Shown here: in pieces, positions 23,622-33,375 of the stretch
Position numbering within the stretch: the stretch's first letter is position 1
How the letters are laid out: each line of letters opens with the position of its first letter
Assembly (NCBI GenBank): GCA_012064385.1
Contig: QRDG01000816.1
Coordinates: forward strand, 938,596 to 1,002,595
Direction of reading: 5' to 3'
Source: Puccinellia tenuiflora
Lineage: Eukaryota; Streptophyta; Magnoliopsida; Poales; Poaceae
DNA length: 64,000 nucleotides
Notes under the pieces: model-generated
The model's input: only the letters and a program-made list of their open reading frames with translations
Database searches by the model: none
What the model was told of the DNA's origin: nothing
Translations under genes and position numbers: made by a program

Positions 23622-24379
23622 CTAAATGCGAGGGGAAGAGTAGGAAACTTGGAACTTCGTCCGGAGAATGAACCGTTCAGAATCACAAGGTTTTGGGGTT
23701 TGAGGTGAAATCGCCGTCCGGGCTTGATTTGCTACGGACAGGGTAGGTTTGATATTTCGGGCCCGGACGAAACTAGAACTAGGGCCCTCAGTGTTGGAAT
23801 ATTGGGCCTTTATAAACTACTTGTAACAACACTATTTTTCGCATAAAAGAACAAACACTATTTAGAACTCTTGATGTTAAAATTATGAAAATTAGGCAAC
23901 CATAAAATATATCCTAAGAGTATCTTGTGATGTGATGCGAGCAATTTCTTTAAACACTAGTTTGACTCCACAGTGAGGCAATAATTGATTTAAACATGAC
24001 TTATGTTAACATATGCTTCAGATCAACAAGGGACGCACCTAGAATTTTGATTGATGGTCAAAAGGAAATATTTAAAAAACAACTGATTGGAAATTCCCTG
24101 ATTAACAAAATTTTACAAATCCTAATCTTGTTAAATTAGTGCAAAGACAGAAATAAAACGATAAAACATCAACAACAAAAGCATTTTACCTTGAAGAGTC
24201 CACACCATTTGTTATTATAAACTTATATCCTAAATATCTTCCTCGATAGTTAACTTCCTAGCAGATTAGTATCTTGATATTATAGGAGTACAAACCCAAA
24301 GATTAAAAATGGATTGTTTTAGGGCAATGCAATTGTGCTGATAATAATATCGTTTAGAGCCGTGAAATAGCTAATATAA
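23622..24379. other. Shared upstream/intergenic region
   Basis: 5' flank of the NSUN6-like locus followed by AT-rich sequence. No further gene or clear repeat was identified. Confidence 0.4.
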
Positions 24380-24509
24380 GATATTTTAGATTTTTCTTGA
24401 TTCGTAATTACTTAGATGTATTTTAGTATATATATTTGTTCTCATTTTAATATGTATGTAGTCATTACTGAAATAGCTAAAAGGTCTTACATTATGAACG
24501 GAAGGAGTA
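24380..24509. mobile_element. Degenerate Stowaway-like MITE
   Basis: The right end GCTAAAAGGTCTTACATTAT then GAACGGAAGGAGTA, and the interior ATGTATGTAGTCATTACTGA, match the Stowaway layout. The left terminus (TATAAGATATTTTAGATTTT) is eroded and lacks the CTCCCTCC block. No other features are seen up to 25091. Confidence 0.45.
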
Positions 24510-25091
24510 CCATTGTTGTTTTGAGTGAGACTTGTGAGTCTATATGTTCAGAAAGATTTATAATGTGTGGTAAGATTCTGGAAGTTGGGTGTGCCTAATT
24601 TGATGACAGTTTCACGTTTCTTGCCTTCTCCTAACAAAAGACTGAAGATTGCACAAAGGAGGAGGGTTGTCTGGAAAGAACAAGGGTAGTTAAGACACCG
24701 GAACAGCTGGGTAATAACAAAACAACGAATATAATGCTAAAAAATGTCTGGGCCATTACAATTATTCAAAAGAATTTGAGTTGGAGTGTCTGAAACTTGC
24801 AGACATGCCATTCTATATTCAGAAAATAAGATCTTAGGACACAGGTCTCTGTCTCACCCTGACAATCCACCAAGCGACAGCACCTGAAGTAAGGCCGAAC
24901 AACTCTGAATATATCAGCCATGTATGGCGTGCTACAATTTCTGTACTAAGCAAAATTTAGTAAAGAACCAGTTAACTACAGATGAATTTCGTAGACGATT
25001 TCCTCATCTGCACGAAGCAGAATTACACATGATTAATCTCCCGATCTGAATGTTGCGTATTCTTCTCGGCCGATCACGCTCGGCTTACGTT

Positions 25092-27128
25092 CTATGTCCG
25101 CTTGTTCTTGCTCCCGAGGAGCAAGACAACGTAGAAGAGAGCACGGAAGAAGAAGCCGAATGCCGCGGTGACCAGGAGGCACATCCACTTCCCTAGGTCC
25201 GTGACGGCCTGTTGCGCGAGCACGTCGGCGCCGGTGACGACGCACGTGCTGGCTGTCATGCTGGTGCCGAGGGTGGCGCCGATGGCGCCGAGCACCTTCA
25301 TCTTCACGGCCTCCGTCATGCCGGCGATGGGCGTCCCGTCGAACATCTCAATCCCGCGCGCGAAGCACCGGGTCGCGTCGCCGAACTCGTTCTGCAGCAC
25401 GGCCTGGTAGGGGTACTTGACGAGCGAGATGTAGTGGAACCATATCCAGTAGCTGGGGATCCTGTCCCGGTTGATGAAGAAGCCGGAGAAGAGGAGGAAG
25501 TAGGCCAGGATGGCCACCACCACCGTGTAGCCCAGCATCACGTGCGGCACTACCGCCGACAGGAAGGTGACGAACCCGCTGCCCGCCCAGAGGGAGGCGA
25601 GGATGATGAGCACGAAGAACATGAACGAGGTGCCGCCGCCCGCGAGACCCACCGCGAAGAAGGTCGTGACGGCGAACGCCAGGGACAGGATGACCAGCGG
25701 CGGGAAGGACACCAAGGCGTTGGACAGCACGTAGGAGATGCGGCGGTAGGCGTTGTGCGCCGTCTCCCGGAGGTAGATGTGGCGCTCCTGGACGAACACT
25801 GGCAGCGCGTCGGCGCAGACGTAGAACATGGTGGACATCCCCATGGCGAAGAAGCCGAGCCGCTCCTGGACGCCCTTGGGCGTGTCGTCGAGGCGCAGGA
25901 AGATGGTCGCCAGGATGAACCCCGTCACCATGATTGTACCCAGGCGCATCCAAAAGAGCTCCGGCATCCGCCTCGTGTTTGTGAAGGACCGCTTCATCAG
26001 CACCCACACCTCCACCATCAGCGGGTTCGCGAACGTCGGCACCGACGAGGACGCCGACGTCTGATCACTCCCGGCCACCAGTTTCCCCCAACGGACGCTC
26101 TCGGCGGTGGCGAGCTCTAGCGGCATCATCGTGCTGGAATCCTCGACTACCCTGTGTTCCGCCTGCCACCTGGCGTTGAACTCGGCGAGCCGCGCGGTGC
26201 CGTTGAGTCCCTGGCCCTCGAGCTCTCTGATGGTGTCGAGCGCGAACTCGGCCGGGTTCTCGTTGTGCGGGATGGGCGTGCCGAACTCGGAGAAGAAGGG
26301 CATGAGGCCCGCAGGCGTGCCAGCATACAGGGTGCGTCCGCGAGACAGCAACAGAAGGCGGCCAAGGATGCCGAGGATCCGGGCGCTGGGCTGGTGGATG
26401 GTCATGACGACGACGCTGCCGCTCCGCGCAATGTCGCGGAGCACCTGCACCACCATGAACGCGCTCGCCGAGTCGAGCCCGGAGGTGGGCTCGTCGAGGA
26501 AGAGCAGGATCGGGTCGTGGATGATGTCCGTGCCGATGGAGACCCGGCGCCGCTCGCCTCCGGAGACCCCGCGGTGGCCCTCGTCGCCGATGACGGTGTC
26601 GGCGGCGGCGGTGAGGCCGAGCTGGCCGATGAGCGCGTCGACGCGCTCGCGCTTCCTGGCTGGGGAGAGCGCGCGGGGGAGGCGGAACTCGGCGGCGAAC
26701 AGCAGCGTCTCCCGCACGGTGAGCATCGGGTACAGCAGGTCGTCCTGCATCACGTAGGCCGAGATGGCGCGGAGGCGGCGGCCGTGGAGGGCCTCTCCGT
26801 TGAGCGTGACGCTGCCGTGGAGGCTCTCCCTCGCGATCCGGCCGGCGAGCGCGTCCACGAGCGTCGACTTGCCGGAGCCGCTGGCGCCCATCACCGCGAA
26901 CAGCTCGCCCTCCCGCGCCTCGCCGGAGACGCCGTCCAGCAGCAACTTCGTTTCCCTGGGGCGGGACCGCAGGAAGCTCGTCAGCCTGCCGCCGTTCCTC
27001 GTGTTGACCCTGTAGGACAGGTCCGCGAAGGAGAGGAGGTACGGCACCGGCGCGACGGGCGGCTGCCCCGCCGACGCGTCCTCTTCGGTGCCGACGTCGA
27101 CGACGATGTGGCCGGAGGCGGTGGCCAT
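25092..27128 (-). CDS. ABCG (WBC) half-size ABC transporter
   Basis: Single-exon gene of 678 residues, starting MATASGHIVVDVG. Domain order is nucleotide-binding then transmembrane, as in ABCG half-transporters. Walker A GASGSGKST is at 81-89, the ABC signature VSGGERRRVSIG at about 188-199, Walker B ILLFLDEPTSGLDS at about 207-220 and the switch histidine in TIHQPSARILG near 243. From about residue 380 an ABC2-type membrane domain has six hydrophobic segments (for example LGTIMVTGFILATIFL, VVAILAYFLLFSGFF). The length and intronless structure fit the ABCG1/2/6/16/20 group, whose members dimerise in the plasma membrane and export lipidic or suberin/cutin precursors or hormones. The substrate of this one cannot be told. 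All catalytic motifs are intact and no frame breaks are seen. The plus-strand frames opposite it are GC-driven shadows. Confidence 0.95.
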   Translation of the reverse strand: MATASGHIVVDVGTEEDASAGQPPVAPVPYLLSFADLSYRVNTRNGGRLTSFLRSRPRETKLLLDGVSGEAREGELFAVMGASGSGKSTLVDALAGRIARESLHGSVTLNGEALHGRRLRAISAYVMQDDLLYPMLTVRETLLFAAEFRLPRALSPARKRERVDALIGQLGLTAAADTVIGDEGHRGVSGGERRRVSIGTDIIHDPILLFLDEPTSGLDSASAFMVVQVLRDIARSGSVVVMTIHQPSARILGILGRLLLLSRGRTLYAGTPAGLMPFFSEFGTPIPHNENPAEFALDTIRELEGQGLNGTARLAEFNARWQAEHRVVEDSSTMMPLELATAESVRWGKLVAGSDQTSASSSVPTFANPLMVEVWVLMKRSFTNTRRMPELFWMRLGTIMVTGFILATIFLRLDDTPKGVQERLGFFAMGMSTMFYVCADALPVFVQERHIYLRETAHNAYRRISYVLSNALVSFPPLVILSLAFAVTTFFAVGLAGGGTSFMFFVLIILASLWAGSGFVTFLSAVVPHVMLGYTVVVAILAYFLLFSGFFINRDRIPSYWIWFHYISLVKYPYQAVLQNEFGDATRCFARGIEMFDGTPIAGMTEAVKMKVLGAIGATLGTSMTASTCVVTGADVLAQQAVTDLGKWMCLLVTAAFGFFFRALFYVVLLLGSKNKRT

Positions 27129-27273
27129 GAGGTCGCGACGACGGCGATCGATGCTAGCTTGCTCTTCGGCGCGAGACGAGTAGAACTCGATCGATCGATC
27201 GGTCCGTGCTAGGTCGGTCGTGTTTGGTTTGAAGTCTGGAATCTTGGTGCGGTGTGGCGTGGTGATCGCTGCC

Positions 27274-27281
27274 TACTTATA
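27274..27281 (-). promoter_or_regulatory. TATA box of the ABCG gene
   Basis: The minus strand reads GGGATTATAAGTAGGC, about 150 bp before the ATG at 27128. That spacing predicts a start site near 27245 and a 5' UTR of roughly 115 bp. Confidence 0.6.
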
Positions 27282-27921
27282 ATCCCAGAGTTGTTAATTG
27301 GCTCCGAGTATATGAGGGTTAATCAGCCTCGAGTCGGATACGAAGTACAAATCGGAGTCGGTGACAACAACTAAAATCCAGGAATTACCGGAGGAGAAAG
27401 CCATTGCGCGCGGCGGCGGATCCAGAAACAATTGGGCCGGGCAAATATACTCATCAGTCCTCGATCACTTTGGCATAATTTTCCCGGTCCGCGATGTGCT
27501 GATTAATGGAGAAAATAATCGTCTTGATTAAATTCAATGGACTCTTCGGTCGAGTTTAAGGATTCGTATGTTGAAATCTTGTGGCGCTCTCTAATTTCGT
27601 CACTGCTGCAAATCCGCCCAAAAACTATCAGGTGGAAACTATTAGCTTGTTTAGGCAACCTCCATTAATCCATTATGGTGAATGTCAGGGAGGGCGAGAT
27701 CGACCTCTTCGACGAGCCGATGAACCAAGAAAGGATTGCTGCAGTGCTGGCACATTTTGGGTGGCAGCAGGACGCCTTGCCACTCGAGGTAGATGCCGTG
27801 GATGGTTTAGTAGTTTAGCGAGCACGAGTCGTGCGTGTGGAGAAAGGCTGACAGTTAGACGCCTTCTTCAGTCTTGTCGGGTGGAATGTTGTGCCGTGGG
27901 CTAAATTCTCCAGCTCATTGT
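27282..27921. other. ABCG upstream region, no gene
   Basis: The only open stretch is a 107-codon plus-strand frame (27581-27904) without recognisable domains. A nearby plus-strand reading, GEIDLFDEPMNQERIAAVLA, could be an exon relic, but no gene can be supported. Confidence 0.35.
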
Positions 27922-28052
27922 TGTTAGGCTAATAGATGCTTGTATTATCAGGGGGCCAAAGGCCACAATATATAGTATATGTACAGGTGTAAATATACAG
28001 TAAATCTCCTAACATATGGGGAAACTACAATATACAAATATATACTCTAACA
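27922..28052 (+). repeat. Short copia-type LTR fragment or solo LTR
   Basis: TGTTAGGC at the left and CTCTAACA at the right are inverted (TGTTAG/CTAACA). The interior contains ATCAGGGGGCCAAAGGCC and AAATCTCCTAACATATGGGG, recurrent features of small copia LTRs in grasses. The following leader-like sequence (28081-28149) runs directly into chromovirus pol. Confidence 0.55.
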
Positions 28053-28059
28053 CACCCCA

Positions 28060-28080
28060 CCCCCCCCCCCCCCCCCCCCC
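28060..28080. repeat. Poly-C tract (21 C)
   Basis: A homopolymer between the copia-type LTR fragment and its leader, close to the junction with gypsy pol. Length may be unreliable. Confidence 0.8.
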
Positions 28081-28149
28081 TCAAACTCAGGGTGGATTCA
28101 GAACACTGAGTTTGGAGAGTAAGAAGTCATGCTGCGCTCGGGTTTATGC

Positions 28150-30420
28150 CTTTGGTTGGACCAAGTGGAATTTCTTGGACATGTGATCAGCAGAGAAGGA
28201 ATTGCTGTAAATCCGGAGAAAGTAAAAGCAGTATTAGAGTGGAAAGTACCTAAGAATCCTAAGGAAATAAGAGCATTTCTAGGAATGGCTGGATACTATA
28301 GAAGATTCATTGAAGGATTTTCAAAAATAGCCGGACCCATGACCAAGTTACTAAGAAAGAATGTTCCGTTTGTATGGACCGAGAAATGTGAACAAAGTTT
28401 TCAGGAGCTTAAAAAGAAGCTCACAACAGCACCAGTTTTGGCCGTACCTGAGACCGGAAAGGATTATACGGTGTATTGCGATGCATCCAAAAATGGATTA
28501 GGATGTGTATTAATGCAAGATCACAAGGTCATTGCATATGGATCCAGACAATTGAAACCCCATGAACTCAACTACCCAACACATGATTTGGAATTAGCCG
28601 CAGTAGTTTATGCCTTGAAGCAGTGGAGACATTTTCTTTATGGAGCAAAGTGTGAGCTATACACTGATCATAAGAGTTTGAAATATTTCTTCACCCAGAA
28701 GGAGTTGAATATGAGGCAAAGAAGATGGTTGGAATTGATTAAGGATTATGATTTAACAATTAATTATACACCTGGAAAAGCTAATGTGGTAGCAGATGCT
28801 TTAAGTCGGAAGGTCATTTGTAATCCTTTAATGGAACAAGGGATGTCTAAAGAACTTAAAAGGGAGATAGAGAGGTTCCAGATAGAGATTTGGGACGGAC
28901 CAGCATTAAATAGTATTATGGCAATGGATATTGTTGGAGAAATTAACATGGATTTGAAAGCAAACATAATATCTCATCAAGAAGAAGATGAATTCCTAGC
29001 AGAAGAAATAAGGAGAATTAAGGAAGGGAGGAGATCTGAGTTTATTTTAAGGACTGATGATGGATCTTTGTGGTTTCATGGTAGAATATGTGTTCCAGAT
29101 ATCAAGGAAATTAAGAGTATCATACTTAAGGAAGCACACGAAACACCTTATTCTATACATCCTGGGAGTACCAAGATGTATATGGATTTGAAAAAGATAT
29201 TTTGGTGGAATAATATGAAAAGAGAAATTGCAAAATATGTGGCAGAATGTCATATTTGTAGTCAAGTGAAGGCTGAACACCAGAGACCAGCCGGATTATT
29301 ACAACCTTTGCCTATTCCCAAATGGAAATGGGAAGACATCAGTATGGATTTTATCACAGGATTACCCAAAACAAGGAAAAATAAGGATGCAATTTGGGTG
29401 ATTGTGGACCGATTAACTAAAAGTGCTCATTTTCTTGCTATCAATCAGAAAGATACAGCGGCAACTTTGATTGAAATCTATGTGAAAGAGATAGTAAGTA
29501 AGCATGGAGTACCTCTAACAATAGTCTCAGATAGAGGATCTATCTTTACTTCAGCTTTTTGGAAGCACTTGCATAAAAGATTAGGGACAGATCTTAATTT
29601 TAGTACCGCATACCATCCTCAAACTGGAGGACAGACGGAACGGACAAATCAAATATTGGAGGATATGCTGAGAGCATGTGTTCTAGATTTTGGAGGATCG
29701 TGGGATGAACACTTAGCATTAGCAGAATTCTCTTACAACAACAGTTATCAGAGTAGCATACAAATGGCACCATTTGAGGCTTTATATGGAAGAAAATGTA
29801 GATCACCAATCTGTTGGTTTGAAGTAGGGGAAAGTAAAGAGTTTGCACCGGAGTATATCAAAGAACAGCAAATAATAGTTGATATTATCCGAGATCGTTT
29901 AAAAATAGCTCAGAGTAGGCAAAAGAGTTATGCAGATCTTACCCGAAGACAATGGGAGCCCCAATTACAAGATATGGTATACTTGAGAGTTAGTCCGACC
30001 AAAGGAGTAAAAAGGTTTGGAGTAAAAGGAAAATTGAGTCCAAGGTATATTGGACCTTTTCGAGTATTAAGTCAGAAAGGAACCGTAGCCTTTGAATTAG
30101 AATTACCGGAGGTTCTATCACAAGTGCACAATGTATTTCATGTGTCACAACTCTGGAAGTGCTTAAAACCACCCGAAGAACCAATTGACTATGAGAAGTT
30201 AAATTTGCAACCAGACCTATCCTATGAGGAGCAACCTGAAAAGATTTTGGCTGAAAATTGGAAAAGATTACGGAATAGAGCTATCAAATATTGTTTGGTA
30301 AAGTGGAAGAATCATCCTGAAAGAGAAGCAACGTGGGAAAAAGAAGATGATCTACGACGGGACTACCCATATTTGTTCAGGTACCTCAGAAAAGAAACTT
30401 CGGGACGAAGTTTAGTTTAA
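28150..30420 (+). pseudogene. Chromovirus pol, 5'-truncated: RT (partial), RNase H, integrase, chromodomain
   Basis: Open to the stop at 30420 (about 757 codons), but the natural start is lost. The frame enters RT at WLDQVEFLGHVISREG, so the RT fingers and palm with the YxDD box are gone. RNase H follows, with TVYCDASKNGLGCVL, ELAAVVYALKQWRHFLYG and TDHKSLKYF. The integrase zinc finger (H-x-H, then C-HICSQVKAEHQ) precedes core motifs MDFITGLPK, TIVSDRGSIFTSAFW and YHPQTGGQTERTNQ, so the D-D-E set is complete. The C terminus has a chromodomain-like block, YCLVKWKNHPEREATWE, which targets chromoviruses to histone-marked chromatin. Upstream ATGs (for example 28129) belong to the joined copia sequence. 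No stop interrupts the frame, so truncation is fairly recent. Confidence 0.92.
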
Positions 30421-30431
30421 GGGGGAGAGGA
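30421..30431 (+). promoter_or_regulatory. Chromovirus polypurine tract
   Basis: GGGGGAGAGGA lies directly between the pol stop and the TGTAATACC start of LTR B, the plus-strand primer position. Confidence 0.8.
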
Positions 30432-31216
30432 TGTAATACCCCGCAGTTATAGGTTTCGAAAGGGTAGAAATAGGAAGTTTGCATCTTTGCACTCATGCAT
30501 GCTTGAAAAATCCGAATAATTTTCGCGCTTTTATGCAAAAAGGACTAGTGGTCGAGATAACTCGATCTAGCATTAGTCGCCTATTTTGAAACCCTAGTTT
30601 TAAAAGTTGGGTTGGGTTATCAACTTTAATGAAAGTTTATTTAGGTAACTTCAAATTTGAATACAAATGTATCCACACTTGTAAATCGTATTTCTATTCT
30701 TCTCTCAAATCTTTGAATTCATGTTTATAATCAACACATACATTTCGTCTTAATATTCTAAGAATTCACATTCATGTAATTCCACATTTCATTCTCCACA
30801 AAAATTTCAATAATCATCATTACATTTCCCAAACAACTTTTCTTACAAATTGCAATAATATCCAACATCCAATACATTTTACAATTAAATTCTAATACAC
30901 AATTTTAATGTCAATAAATTACAATATGCACTTCTGAGATAAAATAAATTACAAGAAACTTTACAAGTGGATTTGTTCCACAAATCTGTTACAAATAATA
31001 TTATCAGGTCCTATTACAAATTTTCTATTGAAAAGTACAAATAAAAGAAAAACCTATAAACTAAATCCTTTAGATAATCTTCTGAAATTCTTCAACCTGA
31101 AAAAGCAAACAATTCACAAAGGAAAGAGTTGTTAAGGTTAGAAATGTTAGCCTAGTACATTGGTACTGGCTATTGATATAATACTTGGCAGAGTGTCTAA
31201 TTCCATGAATTGGAAT

Positions 31217-31677
31217 CAAGGAAAAAAATAGCGTGCTATCAAAAATAGCGTGGCCCTCCTCCAAAAGCTATACAAGATATAGCGTGATATAGCGAAGTTA
31301 CATGTAAAATAGCGTGATGAAAAAATGCAAGAAATAACCCAAATATTAAGGATTTCAGCACTAAAAATTTGTCCAGAAGCAATACATGCTTAACCAGGTA
31401 ACCATATTCAAATGCCAAGGCCAAATCAATGGCACAAATACAAATATGAGGCTTAAACCATGAAAATTAATCAACTAAAAGATAAACAGTTTAAACTTTA
31501 ATCAGAATCATTAACATCGTCTTCAGAATAACTAGAAGAACCAACAGATTGCCCACCATCATCATTACCTAACGTAATTTCTAGGATTTTTGTTAGTGTA
31601 GCTATAACATTACCACATTTAGTGTGGTTTGGCGCGTATAAAACGCAAATAGCGTCATAACGTCAACTTTAGGCTAA
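31217..31677. mobile_element. hAT-like MITE inserted in LTR B
   Basis: LTR A reads GAATTGGAAT|TGACATTGGAG, while LTR B has 461 extra bases at this point. The insert begins CAAGGAAAAAAATAGCGTGC and is rich in ATAGCG/CGCTAT motifs, as seen in small hAT derivatives of grasses. The right end (AATAGCGTCATAACGTCAAC) is eroded. The 8-bp flanks ATTGGAAT and AGGCTAAT are only partly alike. Confidence 0.5.
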
Positions 31678-32448
31678 TGACATTGAGATCACAGTCCAAA
31701 AATCAAATCAAATATCCAACATTAAGCAACTTGATCATGCTCAGCATGCATTAAGCATGTAAAAGGGGCAAAGGCAGAACCAGCTTCACAACTTAGGCAA
31801 CCTGAGGGACTAGCTGGTTATCACATGCATACATGATCATCTCCAAAGGATGTCCAAAGGCAACAAGGAAACAGAACAATTATCTCTGCCAAATATACAA
31901 ATTAAATCTACCTTCTTAATTGTGGTGTCACATTTATCATTAATTTGATAAATGGACCCTATTCCTTAAAGCCCACAGGTAAAAACAGTTACAACCCAGT
32001 TACAATTCTAGCCACCCAAATCCATCAAGTAAATATCAATTCTATGGCAGCAGAGGGATGCCAAACAGTTCATAACCATAGTGCATAGCAGTAGTCGACA
32101 GGAGCTTGATAAGACCAAGTGAGGTGGAGGGATAACTCCCTGCGCAAGGATCCTAGCTGAGAGTAATCCACAAGTGGATTTGAAACCATTCCACAACTCA
32201 AATGGATGGACTTGAAACAGTTCATAACCAGATTGAACAACAGCAACCGGCAGAGCAAGGATAGGATCAAGGAGTGAGCCAAAAAGGGAGTAAACAATAC
32301 CTTGGCACAGAAATTCAACCACCAGAGGATAAGAACCTCCATATTTTAACAGAAGAGTAGCAATTTGAGGTGGAGGAGGGCCACTGCAAGCAGCTTACAC
32401 ATTGCATGCAATTATCCTGGTGTCACCACCAGAATCATCAAAAAACCC

Positions 32449-32456
32449 TATAAATA
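32449..32456 (+). promoter_or_regulatory. LTR B TATA box
   Basis: ACCCTATAAATAGGGC, identical to that of LTR A. The expected start is about 30 bp on, near 32485. Confidence 0.6.
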
Positions 32457-33194
32457 GGGCAGCCAGCCGAATCCACAAAGCATCACACAGCCAAGCACAT
32501 CACACACATTTCTGAAAATGTTCATCATCAAGAACATTAGCCACATCAAATCTTGCAGCTAGAACTATACACCTTAGGAAATTTGAAGCAGCTAGGAGGA
32601 GCAGGCTATCCACAAGACGCAGGTTGTCAGTATAGCCAGAAGACCAAGCTACTCAGCAGCAGCAGGTTGATCTTTTGAGTGTTAGGCAGAGAAGGAGAGA
32701 GTTAGCTAACTCTGATAATGACAGAGCCAAGCTAAGCATGTTTGCATGCATGGAAGGGGAAGTGAGGAATATCTGTTCTTATCAGAACCATGTTGAACAT
32801 GGATTATGCTAAGGATAGATAAGAGGGAAGTGAAGCACCTGTTCTTTATTAAATACACAAGCCAGTAGCCTAGCATCTCTGTCACTAGAAGAAGCACAGG
32901 AAAGCATAAGAAAAGAATTTTCCAAAAACTAATTATGTTAGCCAGCTTCTGTGTAACTCCAGTGGAGGCATCACAGCATGCATAGCTAATTTTCTTTAGC
33001 CACAGAGATATTTCCACACCATTTCACAGCACAGAGCACAAGCCATAGCAGCAAATTAAGCCAAAGCCCTATTCTTTCTTCTCCAATCATTTTTGCCAGA
33101 GCAAATCATCAAAATTAATTCCAATCTTCACCCCTCACACCTCAGATAAATATACAAGCAACATGGCATCACATATTTTTCAACCAAGCAGAAC

Positions 33195-33210
33195 AAAAAT
33201 AAGGCACCAG
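33195..33210 (+). repeat. LINE target-site duplication, left copy
   Basis: AAAAATAAGGCACCAG, repeated exactly at 40263-40278. LTR A keeps the unoccupied counterpart AAGTAGAGCACCAG. Confidence 0.9.
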
Positions 33211-33375
33211 GATTCTCAGATTGGGGCCAGTAAAACCCTGCTCGTAAGCGAAGATGGCGACTCCACCCCCACCTCCCACCCCATGACCTAACGCCGGCGA
33301 TCTCTCATCTCCGGCCACCAAATCCCAAAACCCTTCCGATCATCCCCTTCCCCACCCACCAAAACCCTACTACCC

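Noticed and set aside
25212..26120. Long plus-strand frames opposite the ABCG gene (also 26154-27212)
   Set aside because: Mirror frames of a GC-rich coding region with low-complexity Gly/Glu/Arg/His content. The minus strand has all ABC transporter motifs in order.
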